Origin: Teratosphaeria epicoccoides
Lineage: Eukaryota > Ascomycota > Dothideomycetes > Mycosphaerellales > Teratosphaeriaceae
Length of the DNA: 64,000 bases
Direction of reading: 5' to 3'
NCBI GenBank assembly: GCA_021401465.1
Contig: JADDMT010000030.1
Location: forward strand, 265,557 to 329,556
Part shown: positions 60,101 to 64,000 of the stretch, piece after piece
Numbering within the stretch: the first letter of the stretch is position 1
How the letters are laid out: every line of letters starts with the position of its first letter
Notes under the pieces: generated by a model
Told to the model about the DNA's origin: nothing
Seen by the model: the letters and a program-made list of their open reading frames with translations, nothing else
Databases searched by the model: none
Program-made: the position numbers and the translations under genes

Positions 60101-62204
60101 CAAGAGACCTCTAACGCTAGTCTATAAGTTAGGGAAGACTACGGATCTAAGTAATTAGCGGCTTTATAGAGATGCTATCCGTAACTTCTAGAACACTTTA
60201 AGCCTTGAAAATTGCGACGAGCTAGCTTTAGCTTGCAGATGTGTCGCATAACGCAAGTACAAGGTTACTTCGTCAAAATTAGCAGGCGCTCGCTACATAG
60301 GTATTAGCGACACTTGCGTATTTTTGCATAGGTTATAGTAGTAGCGTAAAGCAGGCAACTTCTATACAATTAGCGCTAATTATAGCTAGATGCTACTAGC
60401 TTCTAGAGCGTGCCCTGTAAAAGGTCCCGCTTAACGATCTTGCTAGATGCTTAACTGCTAGGACTTAATCTCCTTAAGAAATTTTAGAAATGCGAAGTAA
60501 ATCTTAGTATGCTATTAAAGCTCTAACTTTACGTAGGTACACAAAGATGCGGTTAGCATGCTACTTGAGATCTAATAAAGATAGGGATAGCAACTATACC
60601 TTTCCTAGCGCTAGCTATAACTGCCTCTAAGAAACACTCTCTCCTGTAGCTTATCCTAGGTTAGAAATCTCTTAGAGCTATGACATGCCTCTATGCGGAC
60701 ATGACAGATAACTTAGCATTATACACATATTGTTCGACTAAGTTTTTTCTCTTCTTAAGCGGTAACATAAGCTACATCTTCAGATCTTGCAGCTTTAATA
60801 ACTATGCACGTAGCTTGTAAACCTAAGGGTCTTAATACTATGCATCCTAAAGCTTTAGGAGCCTTAGCCTCTACATGACTAAGGTAGCTTGAATAACAGC
60901 TACTACTCGTAATCCTACTCCTAACTTCTAAGATACTAAGAGCTTAACCTGTCCTGTTATGTTAAGACTACTAGATGTTTAATACCTCTATTAAGCATTC
61001 TATGACAATCTCGCAGAGTTGTTACTTGTAGTAGAGTTAATCTGATATAACAGCCTTGTCAAGTAAACGAAGTCTAACAAGCTAGATGCTAACTTGAGTT
61101 TCTAGTGCCGCAAGATTTCAAGAACGGCCCTAGGAGGCTATCATGTTGTTACGAGAGTAGTACGCGCTAGGTGTCAGCTTGCCTAGGGTAGTTTAGACAG
61201 ACTACTGTTGTCTGATCACAAATGTTGCTACAATGAGATTGTCTAACAGACCCGAAAGATTGTTTAATGCCTAGGCTTAGCTAGACTAATGCTAGGGAGT
61301 AGCTAGAGCGGCCTAAACCTTGTTATTATAGCGCTTCTAATGTGCTGACTTCCTAAGACAATTCGATAACAACATTGCTACTACTATAGTCCTTACTATA
61401 GGCCTATACGCGGCTCTTAGAAGATGCTTTGTACTAGTCTACAGACTTGATCTACTCCTTAGTAGTCTATAAAGCGCAGGTACGCTAAACCCTACTATTA
61501 CTCTTACACCTTTCCTCATGTAATTTAAGACGTCTTCATTAAAAGTGGCAAGTTTAGAGTGCCCTAGTCTTTCAAGTTCGGCGAACATGTTAGCTTTCCC
61601 TTGTAACAGCTCTTATCTTAGGTCTAAGGGCCCCTATGTACTTAAGCTCTATATCTCTTAGACAGAGGTATTATAGATTAAATCCTAACACGTAAGCAGA
61701 AGCTACCGCGGCATGTCATTTAATGTCGAATAATTCTAAAGGACAAGCTAAGCTAAAAGGAGAAGGACAGACAGCGCTATAACTCGAATAAGTTAGGCGT
61801 AAAGGAGTATGTATATACTTACTACATAAAGAGACTACTAAGGAGTAAGCGCTTACGTATATACATACGCTTAAAATGGCAAGCGCTTACCTCAGAGCGA
61901 GCGCGTACTACAGTAAGCACGTATAGCGTAGCAAGTAGCTATAGAATTCCTATGTATATAGGAAGACTCTAGTTTAGACTATGTTTAACTTATGTTATTA
62001 TCTTACTAATTAGAATTTAACCTTTGTTCCTTTTAGATTACATTATTCCTGTTTACTATTACCTCTCTAAAGAATAATTGCCCTATGTGACTTAACTATT
62101 CCTCTTAAGGCTAAGCTAATAGCAAGGTTAGTAACACTTTAAATACCCTTAGGATAAGTACTACATAGCAAACTAGAAGGGGAACTCCTACCCTAAGTGA
62201 TGTA
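57152..62204. other. unassigned decayed sequence, AT-richer
   Basis: No family can be named. Plus-strand patches near 58640-58790 and 60000-60240 look mildly protein-like with TAG/TAA at Gln-like sites, but no domain motif, terminal repeat or LTR was found. Probably old RIP-degraded repeats. Confidence 0.3.
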
Positions 62205-63836
62205 GGAAGCTCTCGCTAACGATCTAGTACTTCTTAGTTAGCTATTAATGCACTTGCTAACTATACTAAGGAGGACTCCCTTAAGGTCAGTAAGCTAGAC
62301 TACTACTATAGCGACTAAGACAAGTTTAATATCTAGCTTACCTAAATAGACATGTACTTTAAGTTAAATAACATAGGTGAAGCATAGAAACCTCTCTTCG
62401 TAACAACCTTTATGCAAGGAAGAGCTTAGTACTAGATCAAACCTTTTCTTAGGAACTACTTAGACAACAAGGAAGATTCAAGTAGAATCTTTTAATCCTA
62501 GAACTATTTAAAGAATGCTATAAAGATAGTCTATAGAGTCTCGAACAAAATGTTAACTATAGTTCGAGTTATTTAGCATATTACTTAGAAGACGTTAGCA
62601 GCTAACTTCTAGGAGCACGCGTAGGTTACTAAATAGGACGACGAAGCCCTTCAAGTTATCTTCTGACAAGGCCTTAAGGACAATGTTAAAGACGAACTTA
62701 TATGCTATAGAGGACGTATTAACAACCTTAGAGAACTAGTTAAAGTAGCGATTAAGCTAGATGACTAACTTTACGAAAGATTAATAGAGCGCTATTATAA
62801 CTCTAAGATCTCTAGAAAAGCAGGATATGTGCTAGATAGACTACATAGAGGATAGTCTTAACTAACCTATTAGAAATAACAGTGTGATCCTAATATAATA
62901 GACTAGTAGTTTAACGCTATCTAGAAGGGTCGGTCTAAAGGAAAAGGGAGACAGGGGAAGAGTTTACCCTATAGAGCAGGAAAACTGACTTACTATGCCT
63001 GTAGTAGAGAAGGCTATATAGCAAGGAACTATCGTGATAAGAATAAGGTACAACGCGGACAGTTTAATATGATGTAACAGAAGGACCTAGGCAGAGAAGG
63101 CCACAAAAGGATTAGTAAGCCAAGCTCTATTAAGAAAGCGCTAAGGACCTACGTAGAGGTAGTTACTAGAAGAACTCCCTGCACGAATAATAGATCATAG
63201 TATAGAGCCCTTAATTAGGAACTCTACAAGGATCTATAGTGCGATATCTATGAAGAAGACAAGGAACTCTACAACTACAAGAACGAAGTTAAATTAGAAT
63301 TCGCCAAGTTAGGGATATTACCTAAGGAACGCTTGCTACTTCTACTAGAACTACATAGCATATGCAGAGCTCCGACAAAACGCGAGTTTTGTATGATAGC
63401 AAGAAGGACTAGACATGCATAACTAAGCCTTATACAAGAAGATACAAGCCTTGAAGAAATTGACGAGTCTTGCTTTAATAATGACGACAAAGAGAACTAA
63501 GATCTAAGAACCTTATTCCCTTAAGAAGAGGCGCTCGAAGTAATTCGAGAAGTTCTAGAGTCCCCTTAGCAAGAGGATGATTAGCAAGATGAGTCTAAGG
63601 AAGAAAGTCCTAATGAATTAGAGGAATCTAATGAAGAAATCAAGGAGGGAAGTAACGAAAAAATCCTTACGTTTATAGTAGATACACTAGCACTAATATG
63701 CGCATTGTTACTACACATTGTAAGACAACATGAAGAAATATTCCTAAGGATAAACAACAAGCTATAAAGAATAAACCTAGTATAGCTCGACTATATGTAG
63801 ATGATACTACGAGCTAAATTCTAGAATTAGCTCTAA
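62205..63836 (+). pseudogene. Gypsy-type gag (element F), RIP-damaged and truncated
   Basis: A plus-strand frame running to 63836. A capsid-like region covers about 62310-62790 (M-Y-F-K-L-N-N near 62352, V-I-F then TGA then G-L-K-D-N-V-K-D-E-L near 62660). A zinc knuckle at 62991-63032 keeps only one of four ligands: Y-x2-C-x4-Y-x4-Y, that is two Cys and the His all turned to Tyr, exactly the TGY and CAY to TAY changes of RIP. An acidic region rich in Glu/Asp follows (63230-63660). The frame is cut by an A-family LTR at 63837. The start is not resolved. Confidence 0.68.
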
Positions 63837-64000
63837 TGTCATAAGGGTAGGTGCCGATAGCAGGAAGGTAACTAGGTGTTAGACTCGGGAGCTGTAAAGA
63901 ATATCGACAATGGCAGTTGACCTTGTAACTGACTCTCCTCTAAGCAAGAGAGGATTGAATTGAGATTAAGCACGAAGCTCCTAACTGCCTGTCCTAAAGC
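63837..64000 (-). repeat. A-family LTR (partial, runs off the window)
   Basis: Begins TGTCATAAGGGTAGGTGCC and matches the minus-oriented A' LTR at 51413 onwards. It interrupts the gag frame of element F. Whether it is a solo LTR or the 3' end of a minus-oriented element cannot be seen. Confidence 0.85.

Noticed and set aside
57152..62204. Possible DNA transposon with a helix-turn-helix-like patch near 60000
   Set aside because: No terminal inverted repeats, catalytic triad or continuous frame could be supported.
63275..63490. 71-codon minus-strand frame
   Set aside because: It lies opposite the acidic tail of the element F gag frame.
1..64000. Reassigned stop codons (TAG/TAA read as Gln) as an explanation for the long interrupted frames
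   Set aside because: TAG also replaces invariant Trp, CAG/CAA codons still occur in the same frames, and Cys to Tyr, Asp to Asn and Ser to Leu changes follow the same CpA to TpA rule. RIP explains all of these and a new code does not.

Overview
The window looks like a repeat-rich compartment of a filamentous ascomycete (Pezizomycotina). Most of it is LTR retrotransposons, and nearly every coding stretch carries the footprint of repeat-induced point mutation (RIP, CpA to TpA on both strands). Reading frames run for hundreds of codons and are then broken by TAG or TAA exactly where related proteins have Gln or Trp. Catalytic and zinc-binding residues are changed in the directions RIP predicts (Cys to Tyr, Asp to Asn, Ser to Leu). 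No open frame longer than about 115 codons survives, so every protein-coding feature here is best treated as a pseudogene. I see no tRNA, rRNA or CRISPR.

Layout. 1-6000: a minus-strand Ty3/Gypsy chromovirus (G1), with a plus-strand ORF converging on its 3' end. 7129-13181: an island of non-transposon-like but RIP-damaged genes (a minus-strand coiled-coil/Glu-rich protein, then plus-strand Ser/Glu/Arg-rich and Ser/Thr-rich frames) rich in micro- and minisatellites. 13182-20469: mostly unassigned decayed DNA, with a 15-bp minisatellite and one ORF remnant. 20470-23445: the 3' part of Gypsy C (minus) with an intron-containing antisense gene. 23446-30390: an almost complete plus-strand Gypsy A (LTRs 487 and 416 bp). 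30391-35380: Gypsy E (minus), cut inside integrase. 35923-36900: a plus-strand ORF. 36967-45135: a complete minus-strand Gypsy B (360-bp LTRs, target duplication GTATT) carrying a 524-codon antisense ORF. 45472-51412: a Copia element D (minus), again with a plus-strand ORF at its 3' end. 51413-52702: the 3' end of a second A copy (A'), joined to 52703-57151, a 5' portion of a second B copy (B2). 57152-62200: unassigned. 62205-63836: a Gypsy-type gag (F), cut by another A-family LTR running off the window end.

The most interesting pattern is that several distinct LTR-element families (Gypsy A, B, C and G1, and Copia D) each carry, between the pol 3' end and the 3' LTR, an extra ORF on the opposite strand to gag-pol. 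For B, C and D it is preceded by its own TATA-like box. In C it contains fungal-type introns. In A it is preserved at identical length (184 codons with stop) in two copies. In B it lies between LTRs flanked by a perfect target duplication. This suggests accessory antisense genes that travel with these fungal retrotransposons. Their function is unknown.
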